A DNA stretch of 64,000 nucleotides from Iningainema tapete BLCC-T55 (GTDB lineage: Bacteria > Cyanobacteriota > Cyanobacteriia > Cyanobacteriales > Nostocaceae), in the NCBI RefSeq assembly GCF_014698965.1, contig NZ_JACXAE010000013.1, positions 62,001 through 126,000 of the forward strand. Reading direction: 5' to 3'. The notes beneath the pieces were generated by a model. That model was not told the DNA's origin. It saw only the letters and a list, made by a program, of their open reading frames with translations, and made no database searches. This document shows positions 27,683 through 37,200 of the stretch, piece by piece. The position numbers and the translations under genes are program-made. Positions within the stretch are counted from its first letter, which is position 1; every line of letters begins with the position of its first letter.

Positions 27683-28684
27683 TTAGAAATTCATTTCTGC
27701 CGCTTGGACTTTTTCAACCTGCTTCTTCTTCAAGACGAGCATAGTTTGAGCTAACATCACAAGAGAAATGAAGGCAATTAACCATTTAATTCTGTTAGGA
27801 TCTTGCAACACGATTTCTGTATCGTGTTGACCAAATCCGCCCACATTTGGGTTATCAGTCAAAGCATCACCAGACTTAACTGTTTGTCCTTCAGAAACTA
27901 TCAAGGATGGTCCATTGGGAATTGTATCAGTAACTGTTTCACCAGATTCAGTCTGAATGTTCACAATGTACTTGACATTACCATCTTCATCTTCTTCTTT
28001 GCTGATTTTACTAATAGTACCAGCAGCGGAAGCGTTGTAAACAGTATTGTTGCTCTTTTCACCTGTGGGGTATACTTGTCCGCGTCCCCTGTTTCCACCT
28101 GCGTAAACTCCGTACTTACCAAAGTGGATGTTCTTGTCTGTGCCAGGGTTGGGAGAAAGTACAGGGAAGACTATTTCCTGATATTGTTCTCCAGGTAACG
28201 GACCAATAATAACAATGTTTTCTTTTTCTTCGCTGTAGGGTTGGTAGTATAGTCCTTCGACTTCCTCCTTCATATCCTCAGGAATACGATCCTCAGGAGC
28301 AATTTTGAAGCCCTCTGGTAACATCAGTACTGCACCGACGTTCAAACCTACTTTAGAACCATCAGCACCCACCTGCTGGACGTTAGTATCGTAGGGAATT
28401 TTGACTACAGCTTTAAATACTGTATCGGGTAGTACAGATTGGGGAACTTCTACGTCAGTTGGCTTTGCTGCTAGGTGACAGTTAGCGCAAACAATCCGTC
28501 CTGTCGGTTCGCGGGGGGTTTCAGGATAGGTTTGCTGCGCCCAAAACGGATATGCAGCAGCAGCTTGGGGAAGGGCTAAATCGCTGGTGAAGAAAAATGT
28601 CACTGTGGCGATCGCAACTAGCAATGATTTCACGATTGCTGTTGCTGTGCGAGTCATCCTCGCTGTTGTACAAGCTTTTCTCAT
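27683..28684 (-). CDS. petA: apocytochrome f
   Basis: A 333-residue cytochrome f of the cytochrome b6f complex, which passes electrons from the Rieske protein to plastocyanin or cytochrome c6 in the thylakoid lumen. An N-terminal signal peptide ends near [15 protein letters not shown], where the first Tyr of the mature protein is the axial haem ligand. CANCH is the haem c attachment site. The C-terminal anchor is near residues 298-318, followed by KKKQVEKVQ. It lies 89 bases downstream of petC, the standard petCA operon. Confidence 0.98.
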   Translation of the reverse strand: MRKACTTARMTRTATAIVKSLLVAIATVTFFFTSDLALPQAAAAYPFWAQQTYPETPREPTGRIVCANCHLAAKPTDVEVPQSVLPDTVFKAVVKIPYDTNVQQVGADGSKVGLNVGAVLMLPEGFKIAPEDRIPEDMKEEVEGLYYQPYSEEKENIVIIGPLPGEQYQEIVFPVLSPNPGTDKNIHFGKYGVYAGGNRGRGQVYPTGEKSNNTVYNASAAGTISKISKEEDEDGNVKYIVNIQTESGETVTDTIPNGPSLIVSEGQTVKSGDALTDNPNVGGFGQHDTEIVLQDPNRIKWLIAFISLVMLAQTMLVLKKKQVEKVQAAEMNF

Positions 28685-28773
28685 CTCTTCAGGACAATGT
28701 TTTTAGAAGCAACGTCAAATGATACACAACTTTAGCTCTGAAAATTTTAGATTTTAGATTTAATCCAAAATCC

Positions 28774-29313
28774 CTACGCCCACCAAGGTGCATCACCAGT
28801 ACGGAAGTCAGTTTCCGTCCAAGGGGTGATGACAATTTTATCTTCTTCTGACTTTGTATGAGTCAAAGCCAAAGATAGTGGTGCTGGACCGCGAACTACT
28901 TTACCAGTAGCATCATACTGGGAGCCGTGACAAGGACACTTGAACTTTTGCTCAGCAATATTCCAAGGAACAACACAACCTAAGTGAGTACAAACGGCGT
29001 TGATACCATAATCGCCGATCGCCTCTTTGCTTTCTACCACTATATAGGTTGGATCTCCCTTGAGCCCCTGAACTAGAGCGCGATCGCCTGCATTATGGGT
29101 TTCTAAAAACTTAGCTACGCTGACATCGCTTCCCAATTCGTCTTTTGCTGTTGTACCACCACCAGCTCCACCACTTGTTGGTGGAATTAAATACCTGACA
29201 GCAGGATACAATGCTCCCAGAGCTACTCCTGTTACAGTTCCAAACGTGAGCAGATTCATGAATTGACGACGCCCCATATCGGGTACGTCCATTGATTCAG
29301 AGAATTGAGCCAT
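28774..29313 (-). CDS. petC: cytochrome b6f Rieske iron-sulfur protein
   Basis: A 179-residue Rieske protein. The N-terminus [27 protein letters not shown] contains a twin-arginine-type signal anchor. The cluster is bound by [10 protein letters not shown] and CPCHGSQYD, each with one Cys and one His ligand plus the disulfide cysteines. It transfers electrons from plastoquinol to cytochrome f and is the first gene of the petCA operon. Its Tat-type anchor fits the presence of tatC nearby at 31.4 kb. Confidence 0.98.
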   Translation of the reverse strand: MAQFSESMDVPDMGRRQFMNLLTFGTVTGVALGALYPAVRYLIPPTSGGAGGGTTAKDELGSDVSVAKFLETHNAGDRALVQGLKGDPTYIVVESKEAIGDYGINAVCTHLGCVVPWNIAEQKFKCPCHGSQYDATGKVVRGPAPLSLALTHTKSEEDKIVITPWTETDFRTGDAPWWA

Positions 29314-29536
29314 AATTCACGCGGTTTTTTGTGTATTTTGTTAACAATTGTGACTTGAGTTCTAATAATTGAGCAACTCTTGTCAGTTGATGCTAAGACC
29401 ATTTGCGATGCCAAAATCTTATCAAAGATACGAATAGCATCTTTTTTGCTAGCATTACATTTCTTTATATCCTCATCATACTGGAGTAACGGAACTTAAC
29501 ATCATAACTAAATGTAAAATATATTTGAGAAAAGCT

Positions 29537-29845
29537 ATGACAGGAATTGAATTACGCCAACTCATCGTAGACAAATGGGGACGCTCTTATGATGTCCAGT
29601 TACGCCGCACACAAGGTAAAATATTCCTGCAAGTAATGTGGAAGTATTTAGAGCAAGCTTCTTTCCCATTAAGTGAGGCTGAGTACCAAGCCCATCTAGA
29701 CAGTGTTGCTACTTACCTTCATGCAATGGGTGGAACAGCGCAGGTGCAAACATTCATTCAACAAACTAGAGAACGTCCTCGACTGGGTAAAGCTGTCAGC
29801 ATTCCTCTCGACTTAGGTGAACGTAGTACGGAATGGCTTGTTTAA
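29537..29845 (+). CDS. DUF3067 family protein
   Basis: A 102-residue soluble protein of the cyanobacterial and plastid DUF3067 family (MTGIELRQLIVDKWGRSYD and KIFLQVMWKYLEQASFPL are typical). Its function is not established. It is often found next to petC, and here it is divergent from petC with about 220 bases between. I take ATG 29,537 rather than the upstream TTG at 29,525, as MTGIEL is the conserved start. Confidence 0.85.
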   Translation: MTGIELRQLIVDKWGRSYDVQLRRTQGKIFLQVMWKYLEQASFPLSEAEYQAHLDSVATYLHAMGGTAQVQTFIQQTRERPRLGKAVSIPLDLGERSTEWLV

Positions 29846-30032
29846 TCTAGTATTGACAAGCTTTTGCGTTCTCGTCTTTGCTTTTCCATTGTTTATTTAA
29901 ACATATTTGATTAAACTTTAGTTCATATAAAAATAAAAAAACCTTTAATTATATATTGATTTTCTTTACGAAAACCATAAGTAATATTACTGAAAGAAGC
30001 ATAAAGTAATATCAAAGCTCATTGAATTTTAT

Positions 30033-30289
30033 ATGGTAGATATATTCAAGCCAAAAGGTCCTGTTGCCCCACAGATTCAAGAAGAGAAAAAGCAACCTTC
30101 GTGGCAACGTTTACTACTAAGAACAGTCAATTTAATAAAGCTGATACTGTAGACGGTATTCTTTTAGAGAAGGTAACACATGTCGAACTGGAAAACCTGG
30201 ATTTAGAAAAAAGCGGTCATCGTTCCTTAGTTGTGCGTCAAACTCAAAATATTAAAGTGCAGTATGTAGCAATGAAAATAGATATTTAA
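30033..30289 (+). pseudogene. possible small frameshifted gene
   Basis: A 39-codon frame starts at ATG 30,033 (MVDIFKPKGPVAPQ). Its codon use looks real until about 30,100, and then a second frame carries on from a GTG at 30,101 with a protein-like sequence (VDGILLEKVTHVELENL) to a stop at 30,289. One shift near 30,100-30,140 would join them into a protein of about 85 residues. I do not recognise the family, so this remains a weak call. Confidence 0.3.
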
Positions 30290-30320
30290 TATAGCACTTT
30301 TTTATGGTGTGAAATACGTG

Positions 30321-30349
30321 GTAGGGGCACAACATTGTTGTGCCCCTAC
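30321..30349. repeat. perfect palindromic intergenic repeat
   Basis: Thirteen-base perfect arms, GTAGGGGCACAAC and GTTGTGCCCCTAC, around ATT. It is the GTAGGGGCACAAC type of repeat scattered in cyanobacterial intergenic regions. It could form a strong RNA hairpin, but there is no T-run on either side. Confidence 0.7.
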
Positions 30350-30447
30350 GAACAACCCTGTATTTTATTCTATTGAGAACCGCTATAGAATTATGTCCGC
30401 TCTACTGATGTTTAATATTTTACATACTTTTTTTGAAACTACATCAG

Positions 30448-30736
30448 ATGAAACCCAGAAACTCCATCCTGTTGACTGTTTTATCTCGCACGCTGTTAGC
30501 TACATTATTTATAGCACTTCCTCTAAATAGTTGCTCAAAACCTGCATTAACTAAAGCAATCCCACCATCTCCTAAGATTGTCCAGTCTTCTACTTCTAAT
30601 CACGCAATAGGGTGGAAAATTACCAGGTTTGTTTGGCGGTAAAGGAAATAGTGGAGGCAACATTCCTAATGGAGAGGATGGTTTTTCTACCCGCTTTATG
30701 TGGCGAAAAAATGGTGATGGCGAAATAAGAAAATAA
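30448..30736 (+). pseudogene. small lipoprotein gene with a one-base frameshift
   Basis: ATG 30,448 opens a hydrophobic N-terminus (LLTVLSRTLLATLFIALPLNSC) that looks like a lipoprotein signal with the Cys at about residue 29. Translation then breaks near 30,610. In a second frame the sequence continues as GKLPGLFGGKGNSGG to a stop at 30,736, also with good codon use. Adding one base in the GGGTGG run at 30,610-30,615 joins both into one protein of about 96 residues. It may be a real frameshift or a sequencing error. Confidence 0.5.
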
Positions 30737-30823
30737 TGCATCATAATACATAATACAGGTGTGCCACTAGCTCACATCCAGGAAAGATTGCACTCATAGC
30801 GTTTTTTAAGGAGTACTAATAAT

Positions 30824-31420
30824 ATGAGTATCCCACTTTTAGATCATCCTATAGAAGAAAAACTAGTAACTCTAGCAGATGTTTCTTGGGAGACATTCAA
30901 AGGGATTGAGGCACTGCTAGAAAATCGCCGCGATGTTCGACTGTCTTATTTATCAGGTATTTTAGAAATTATGTCACCAGTAGGTCCACGGTATGAGCGA
31001 GTGAAAAGCACTCTTGGTTTGCTATTAGAAGCATATATGAGAGAGATGGGCATCAGATTTTACGTAACAGGGGGTTTCACTTTAGAAGAACCTGGCTATG
31101 CTTCTGGCACACCAGATGAATCATATTGCATCGGCACTGATAAAGAAACCCCTGATATCGTAATTGAAATCATTATCACCAGCGGCACTATTAATAGAAA
31201 GGAACTCTACAAACCCAAGAAAGTTCCTGAAGTTTGGTTTTGAAAATCTGACACTATCAAAATATTCCGTTTAAATGCAGTCAATGAATACGAAGAAGTT
31301 AACCGTAGTAGTTTCTTGCCAGATTTAGACCCCACTTTGTTGCTACAATATATTGCTATGCCCGATCAGTACGATGCTGTTCTTGAGTTTGAGCGGTTTC
31401 TCAGAAAACAACTTTCCTAA
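30824..31420 (+). pseudogene. Uma2-family nuclease gene with an internal TGA
   Basis: The frame reads as a typical Uma2 (DUF820) PD-(D/E)xK-like nuclease: LSYLSGILEIMSP, YERVKSTLGLLLEAY, and PDIVIEIIITSG in the catalytic region. A TGA at 31,241-31,243 stops it after PEVWF. The same frame then continues without interruption for 58 more codons (TIKIFRLNAVNEYEEV to FLRKQLS) and ends at 31,420, giving the family's usual length of about 198. The family normally has Trp in this position (VWFW), so TGG to TGA is the simplest explanation. Confidence 0.8.
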
Positions 31421-31437
31421 ACTTTTTGCCAATTATT

Positions 31438-32232
31438 TTACTTCCCTACTAATTTAACCAAACCAATACCACCGAAATACAATCCCAGCACGGCTCCTGC
31501 TAGAAGAGCTTGTGTGAAGGGATCTGTCGAAGGTGTGAGAACCGCTCCCAAAATAACAGATCCCAAAATAACGTAGCGCCATCCAGAAACCATTGTTTGT
31601 GAAGAGACAATTCCCAAAGCACCAAGTAGTAGTTGAATGATGGGAATTTGAAATGCTAACCCAGTGCTAAAAAGTAGCAGTAACACAAATTCAAAGTATT
31701 TGTCAATCGACCACATTTGCTCTACTACATCCGCACCATAGCTAATGAAGAATTTCAAAGCTGCAGGTATTAAAGCAATGTAGGCAAAAGCTATCCCAGC
31801 TGCAAACAGCACACTTGAACCCAACACCACAGGTGCAAGCAAACGACGCTCACGGCGAGTCAGCCCTGGGAGAACAAACTGGATAATTTGGTAAAGCACA
31901 AAAGGACTAGAAATTAGCAAGCCCGTGTAGCCTGCAACTTTAAGGGAAACAAAGAAAAATTCCCCTGGGGCTAGTTGGAGAAATTTTACCCCCTGCGCTG
32001 GTAATTCCAACAGTTGGACAATCGGCTTGACAGCAAAGAAGCAGCCAATTACGCCAAAAGCTACAGCAATCAGCGCATAAAAAATCCGTTGTCGCAGTTC
32101 CTCCAAATGGTCGAAAATTGACATTTCGACTTCATCAGGTAATTCATTAAGAGGATCGTATTCTGGATCGCTGTATTTTTCAATGTCGCTACTTGAGGAA
32201 GTGGCAGTTTCTAAGTTTTGTGAGGGCGTCAT
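31438..32232 (-). CDS. tatC: Sec-independent translocase subunit TatC
   Basis: A 264-residue membrane protein with six hydrophobic segments. The conserved cytoplasmic start [19 protein letters not shown] (with the signal-recognising Glu) is at residues 38-56, and the first periplasmic loop with [15 protein letters not shown] follows. TatC is the receptor for twin-arginine signals; PetC and the oxidoreductase at 47 kb are plausible clients. It is a single gene; TatA/B partners are not in the window. Confidence 0.95.
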   Translation of the reverse strand: MTPSQNLETATSSSSDIEKYSDPEYDPLNELPDEVEMSIFDHLEELRQRIFYALIAVAFGVIGCFFAVKPIVQLLELPAQGVKFLQLAPGEFFFVSLKVAGYTGLLISSPFVLYQIIQFVLPGLTRRERRLLAPVVLGSSVLFAAGIAFAYIALIPAALKFFISYGADVVEQMWSIDKYFEFVLLLLFSTGLAFQIPIIQLLLGALGIVSSQTMVSGWRYVILGSVILGAVLTPSTDPFTQALLAGAVLGLYFGGIGLVKLVGK

Positions 32233-32408
32233 GAGTCAAGTTGTGGGCATCACCTTTTGACTATTTTATCTGGGGAAACGGCTACGGTTGAAATTTTTTT
32301 ACCAAATGATGCTCTTTTTCTCCGGTTGTTTGAGAATTTTGACGGATATTTAATCAGGGGACTGCATATAATTTTATACCTTGCAATTAATTGCAAGACT
32401 CATAGCCG

Positions 32409-32486
32409 AAGTCCGTTGAAACGGACTTATGATCGCAGTCGGATTTATCCGACTTAAGCTATCAGCCTAGAATTTCAATTCTAGGC
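32409..32486. repeat. three consecutive perfect hairpins
   Basis: Within 78 bases there are three hairpins: AAGTCCGT/ACGGACTT with loop TGAA (32,409-32,428), AGTCGGAT/ATCCGACT with loop TT (32,437-32,454), and GCCTAGAATT/AATTCTAGGC with loop TC (32,465-32,486). None is followed by a T-run. They lie between tatC and a small secreted-protein gene. Confidence 0.8.
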
Positions 32487-32526
32487 GTATTGCCGCATTG
32501 AATCAAAAATCTAGTTAATTTTGAAT

Positions 32527-32742
32527 ATGAATAACACAATTTGTACTATTTTGATTGTCTTGCTTGGTTTAATCATCAACGCACCGTCTCATGCCAGTAG
32601 CGATCGCCACGCCATGCATAAAAAATCACTAGCTTATGATACTCTGTTTACTACCAGTATAAATCTTAAATCACCAACAAGACTATCTGCCAGAGATGAC
32701 CAAACGGTAGATTGCCTACGTTCGGGCAACTGTAGGAAATAA
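32527..32742 (+). CDS. small secreted protein, unknown
   Basis: A 71-residue protein from ATG 32,527. The first 24 residues (ICTILIVLLGLIINAPSHAS) form a good Sec signal peptide with a cleavage site after SHA. The mature part is about 47 residues, basic, with two cysteines near the end (DCLRSGNC). I do not know the family. No operon partner is evident. Confidence 0.5.
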   Translation: MNNTICTILIVLLGLIINAPSHASSDRHAMHKKSLAYDTLFTTSINLKSPTRLSARDDQTVDCLRSGNCRK

Positions 32743-32872
32743 TGAGAATATTACAAAAATTATAATACATGTAAAATTTAAACAAAACATTTCAGGAATT
32801 ACTCTGTTGGCTAATGTAAATATATATTCGGGTGCGTCTAGTAGGATTACCAACTAGCCCTGAGTATTATTT

Positions 32873-34210
32873 ATGCTTTTAAATTTAGAAAGATTTTATC
32901 AAGCCTGCAATCCTAGCAAACCCTTAACAATTGGCGATGCGGCGGATCGTCAGTACTATATTGATTTTGCGGCGGTGCGCGGGGGCAAAATTATCGAAGC
33001 ACTACAGCGCACCATTAGCCGGATATCCCCTGACACACCGACGTGCCAGTTGTTCACAGGACACATCGGTTGCGGCAAATCAACGGAATTGTTGCGACTC
33101 AAAGCCGAGTTGGAACAAGAGCAATTTCACGTAGTTTACTTTGAGTCCACCTATATGTTAGAAATGGTGGACTTGGATGTAACTGATATTTTACTGGCGA
33201 TCGCTGGACAAGTAAGTGAAAGCTTAGAAAAGATGAGGATCCGGCTCAAACCCAAATACTTTGCTCAGTTATTTAAAGAACTTGTCGATTTTCTCCAAAC
33301 ACCCATTGACTTGGAAGTAGAAGGCGAGTTATCCCTGGGCATCGCCAAAATTACCGCAAAAACTAAAGAAAGCCCAGCAGTACGGCGGCGGTTAAGAGAC
33401 TATCTCGAACCGCGCACCGAAAATATTTTACAATCAATAAATGTTGAACTACTGCAACGCGCCCACCAGGAGTTAAAATCTAGAGGTAAAAGAGGACTGG
33501 TAGTCATAGTTGATAACTTAGATCGAGTAGCGATTCGACCTTTACCATCAGGACGCTCTTTGCCAGAGTATCTGTTTATAGATCGAGGTGAGCAGCTACG
33601 GAAATTACACTGTCACCTAGTATACACCAGTCCCCTAGCTTTAACTTTCTCCAATGATAATGCTGAACTTCAGCATCGTTTGGGGGGTGGAGTAGCTCCC
33701 AAAGTCTTACCAATGATACCTGTACGCTTGCGCTCTGGGGAAATTTCTCCTCAAGGGTTATCTCTGATGCGACAAATGGTGCTAGCGCGAGCTTTTCCAG
33801 ATATACATCCTGACGATCGCTTAAATTTAATTACAGAAGTATTTGATAGTTCAGAAACTCTGGATAGATTGTGCCTAATTAGTGGTGGTCATGTGCGAGA
33901 CTTGTTAGGATTGCTGTTTGACTGTCTAAGAGAACAAGATCCACCTTTTGAGCGCTCATGTTTAGAATTGGTGATTCAAAGACAGAAAGATTACCGAGTT
34001 AATGCTATAGATCCCGAAGAATGGGATTTAATCTTTCAAGTAGTACAACAGCAAAGAATTAGAGGTGATATAGAATATCATGCACTGTTGCGCAGTTTGT
34101 TTGTATTTGAATACCGCGATCATCAAGGTGCTTGGTTTGCCGTTAATCCAGTTTTAGCAGAAACACAAAAATTCCAATTATGGTTGAACGCTACGCCCCA
34201 GAACAGATAA
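32873..34210 (+). CDS. P-loop AAA-type ATPase paired with the STAND-WD40 gene
   Basis: A 445-residue cytosolic ATPase. The Walker A motif is GHIGCGKST (residues 63-71) and the Walker B-like strand is GLVVIVDNLDRV (near 216). The layout resembles AAA_16/KAP-type NTPases, but a named subfamily is uncertain. Its last 31 bases overlap the start of the 1660-residue STAND-WD40 gene, so the proteins are translated together and probably act together as a signalling or conflict pair. Confidence 0.75.
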   Translation: MLLNLERFYQACNPSKPLTIGDAADRQYYIDFAAVRGGKIIEALQRTISRISPDTPTCQLFTGHIGCGKSTELLRLKAELEQEQFHVVYFESTYMLEMVDLDVTDILLAIAGQVSESLEKMRIRLKPKYFAQLFKELVDFLQTPIDLEVEGELSLGIAKITAKTKESPAVRRRLRDYLEPRTENILQSINVELLQRAHQELKSRGKRGLVVIVDNLDRVAIRPLPSGRSLPEYLFIDRGEQLRKLHCHLVYTSPLALTFSNDNAELQHRLGGGVAPKVLPMIPVRLRSGEISPQGLSLMRQMVLARAFPDIHPDDRLNLITEVFDSSETLDRLCLISGGHVRDLLGLLFDCLREQDPPFERSCLELVIQRQKDYRVNAIDPEEWDLIFQVVQQQRIRGDIEYHALLRSLFVFEYRDHQGAWFAVNPVLAETQKFQLWLNATPQNR

Positions 34211-37200
34211 CAGTAGCCAACGAGCGATCTTTGCGCAGTCTGGGACGAGCGATCGCTCTTTCTGCTGGACAATTTTCGCTTTGTTTGGTATGCTGCAATT
34301 ACAAACACTTGCAACAGCGAATCCTGCAAGAACTTTCTTTGCGAGGGTATCAGATTCATCAGGTAGTCTTACCCCACAATGTAATTACTCTTTACAACAC
34401 TCTCCATTCACAACTTCCCAAAACACAGCCATCAGCATTGATGGTTTTGGGTTTAGAGTCAGTGGATGCACTTGATGATTTACTGACTTCTATCAATCAT
34501 ATCCGGGATGAGTTTCGCAAACGCCATCATTTCCCAATGGTGTTGTGGGTGAATGATGAGGTACTGCAAAAAGTGGTGCGTTTTGCTCCAGATTTTGCTA
34601 GTTGGGCAGCTACGCCAATTAGGTTTGACATGACTTCTCAGGAGTTGCTTCAATTCCTAGAAAAAGAAACCAACTCTCTATTCACTGCTGTTTTGCAACC
34701 AGATACAAAACACCATAGTACTTTGGGACAATGGCATCCAAGCAATGAGTTCAAGAACGCAATTAAAGATTTGCAAAATCGTGGGATTGAGTTAGAACCA
34801 GAGTTGAAGGCTAGTCTGGAATTTGTATTTGGTTTAGATGACTATGTAAGCGATCGCATCGATTCTGCCCTATTTCATTTTCAGCAAAGTTTACAATTTT
34901 GGCAACCTCCTCATCTTCTCCGTCAAGGAGTACTGCTGTATTACATTGGACTATGTTACTACCGTTGTTCCGAGCGCAATCATACAGATAACCATGACTA
35001 TTTGCTGCAAGCTAAATCGTACTTTCAGCAGAGCTTGCAAGTTTTTGAGTCAGCACGTCCGGATATAGTAGCTCAATTTATTGGTCAACTGAGTGAAGTT
35101 TTGCAACAACTCTCTGATTGGAAACAATTGCAGGTTGTAGCCGAGAAATCTCTAGAGTTACATCATATATATGGCACTCACATCCAACTCGCTTGTGACT
35201 ACGGTTTCTTGGCGGAAGTAGCGGATTTGGAAAAAAATTGGTTACAAGCAAGTAAATTTGCACTCAATGCTTTATTTCACTGTTCTGAGGCAAGAAAAAA
35301 CGGCGAACAACATCAAGGCTTATTCCCATTGCTGTTAGAGCAAATCTATCAATTAATGTTTACTCAAGCACAGCGGGAATTAGGTGAGGAAAAAACAGCG
35401 GCGGAACGATTGAAAACAGCGGCAAAGGAACTTGACAAAACGTTGGAAAGTAGCGATCATCGCTATAACCCTCATGGTTATATTCGCCTGTTGCGTCGGT
35501 TGCGATCGCTCTACTTTGACCAACATAGATATCTAGAAGCCTTTTCCATTCGGCAAAAACGACGTTCTGTTGAACAGCAGTATGGTTTCCGTGCGTTTAT
35601 TGGTGCTGGGCGCTTGCAACCGCAACGACAAGCAAAAAACCCTGTGTTGGTGTCACCCGCTTTTGGGAGCAGTATTGCTCTAGAAATTACAGCTTCTGGT
35701 CGTCAACAAGATATAAATAGATTAATTGGTAGAATTAGTCGTGCCGATCAAAAACTGACGGTGATCCACGGTCAATCAGGTGTGGGTAAGAGTTCTACTG
35801 TCACTGCTGGTTTGGTTCCTGCATTGCAAAACCGAGCGATCGGCGATCAAATTGCTCTACCTGTTGTACTGCAAGTTTACACCGATTGGGTGCGGGAATT
35901 AGGCAAATCTTTAAGAAAGGCTCAAATTCAAGGCGGGGACAGAGAAAAAAATTTACATCAGTCCACTTTAACTACACCCTCTGATATTATAGCGCAGTTA
36001 CAAGAAAATGGCAATAATCATCTCATAACAGTTTTAATCTTCGATCAGCTAGAAGAATTTTTCTTTAGTTGTAAAGATCGACAATCGCTGCAACAATTCG
36101 ATCAATTTATTTGTGCTTGTCTCCAGATATCTTTTGTGAAAGTCATTTTCTCTCTCCGAGAAGATTATCTACATTGTTTGTTAGACTTTAGACAACTAGC
36201 AGCACTAGAACAAATTAATAGTAATATTTTAGACAAAAATATCCGCTATCAGTTAAATAATTTTTCCCCAGAAGATACCAAAACCATTATTCGGCATTTA
36301 ACAGAGCGATCGCATGTTAATTTAGAACCTGCTTTAATTGATGCCTTAGTACAAGACTTATCAGCCGAACTAGGTGAAGTTCGTCCAATTGAATTGCAAG
36401 TGGTAGGAGCGCAACTGCAAGATGAGAGAATTACAAGTCTTGACAAATATCAACAATTTAGACCGAATAAACTGATTGAGAGATACATCAAGGAACTAAT
36501 CAAAGAGTGTGGTATTGATAATGAAAGAGTAGCTCTACTAGTCTTATACTTATTAACAGATGAAAATAATAAAAGACCTTTTAAAACAAGAGCAGAATTA
36601 GCTACAGAACTCGCAGAATTAGAAGATGTAGAGAAATTAGAGTTAGTCTTAGAAATTTTAGTACGTTCCGGGTTAGTAGTGTTGTTTCCTGATGTACCCG
36701 AACGATATCAGTTAATTCATGATTATTTAGTAGATTTAATTCGCTTCTTGCAACAAGCAGAATCAAGCTTACAGACACAACTAAAGGAATTAAGAAACCA
36801 GGTACAACAAAGGGAAGCTGAAATTTCCCGATTGAACAGTGAACTCAGGAAAAAAAAGCAATCCAAACTAGTAGATAGCCAACCGCAACAAGGTGTAAAC
36901 TTAGTTTCAGAATTGAAAGAGCTACGTAAGCGTGAAGAACTAAGTCGGGTTGTGATCGATCAACTTAATGCCGAGTTGGAGCAACAAAAGTTACAAGCTG
37001 AACTAGTAGAGAGCAGAGAAAAACAAAGGCTGAGTGAAGCGAAAGTAAATCGTTTTCTGAAAATAGCACTTGCTGGTTCATTAATTGCCATATCAATATT
37101 AACAGTCTTCTGGAGACGAGCAGTAATTAATGAAATTCAAGCCGTGAGTGCAACTTCAGAGACACTGTTTGCGTTAGGTAAAGATAATGACGCATTAAGG

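Noticed and set aside
31241-31243. Selenocysteine codon in the Uma2 gene
   Set aside because: The family has Trp here, no SECIS-like hairpin follows, and Uma2 proteins are not selenoproteins.
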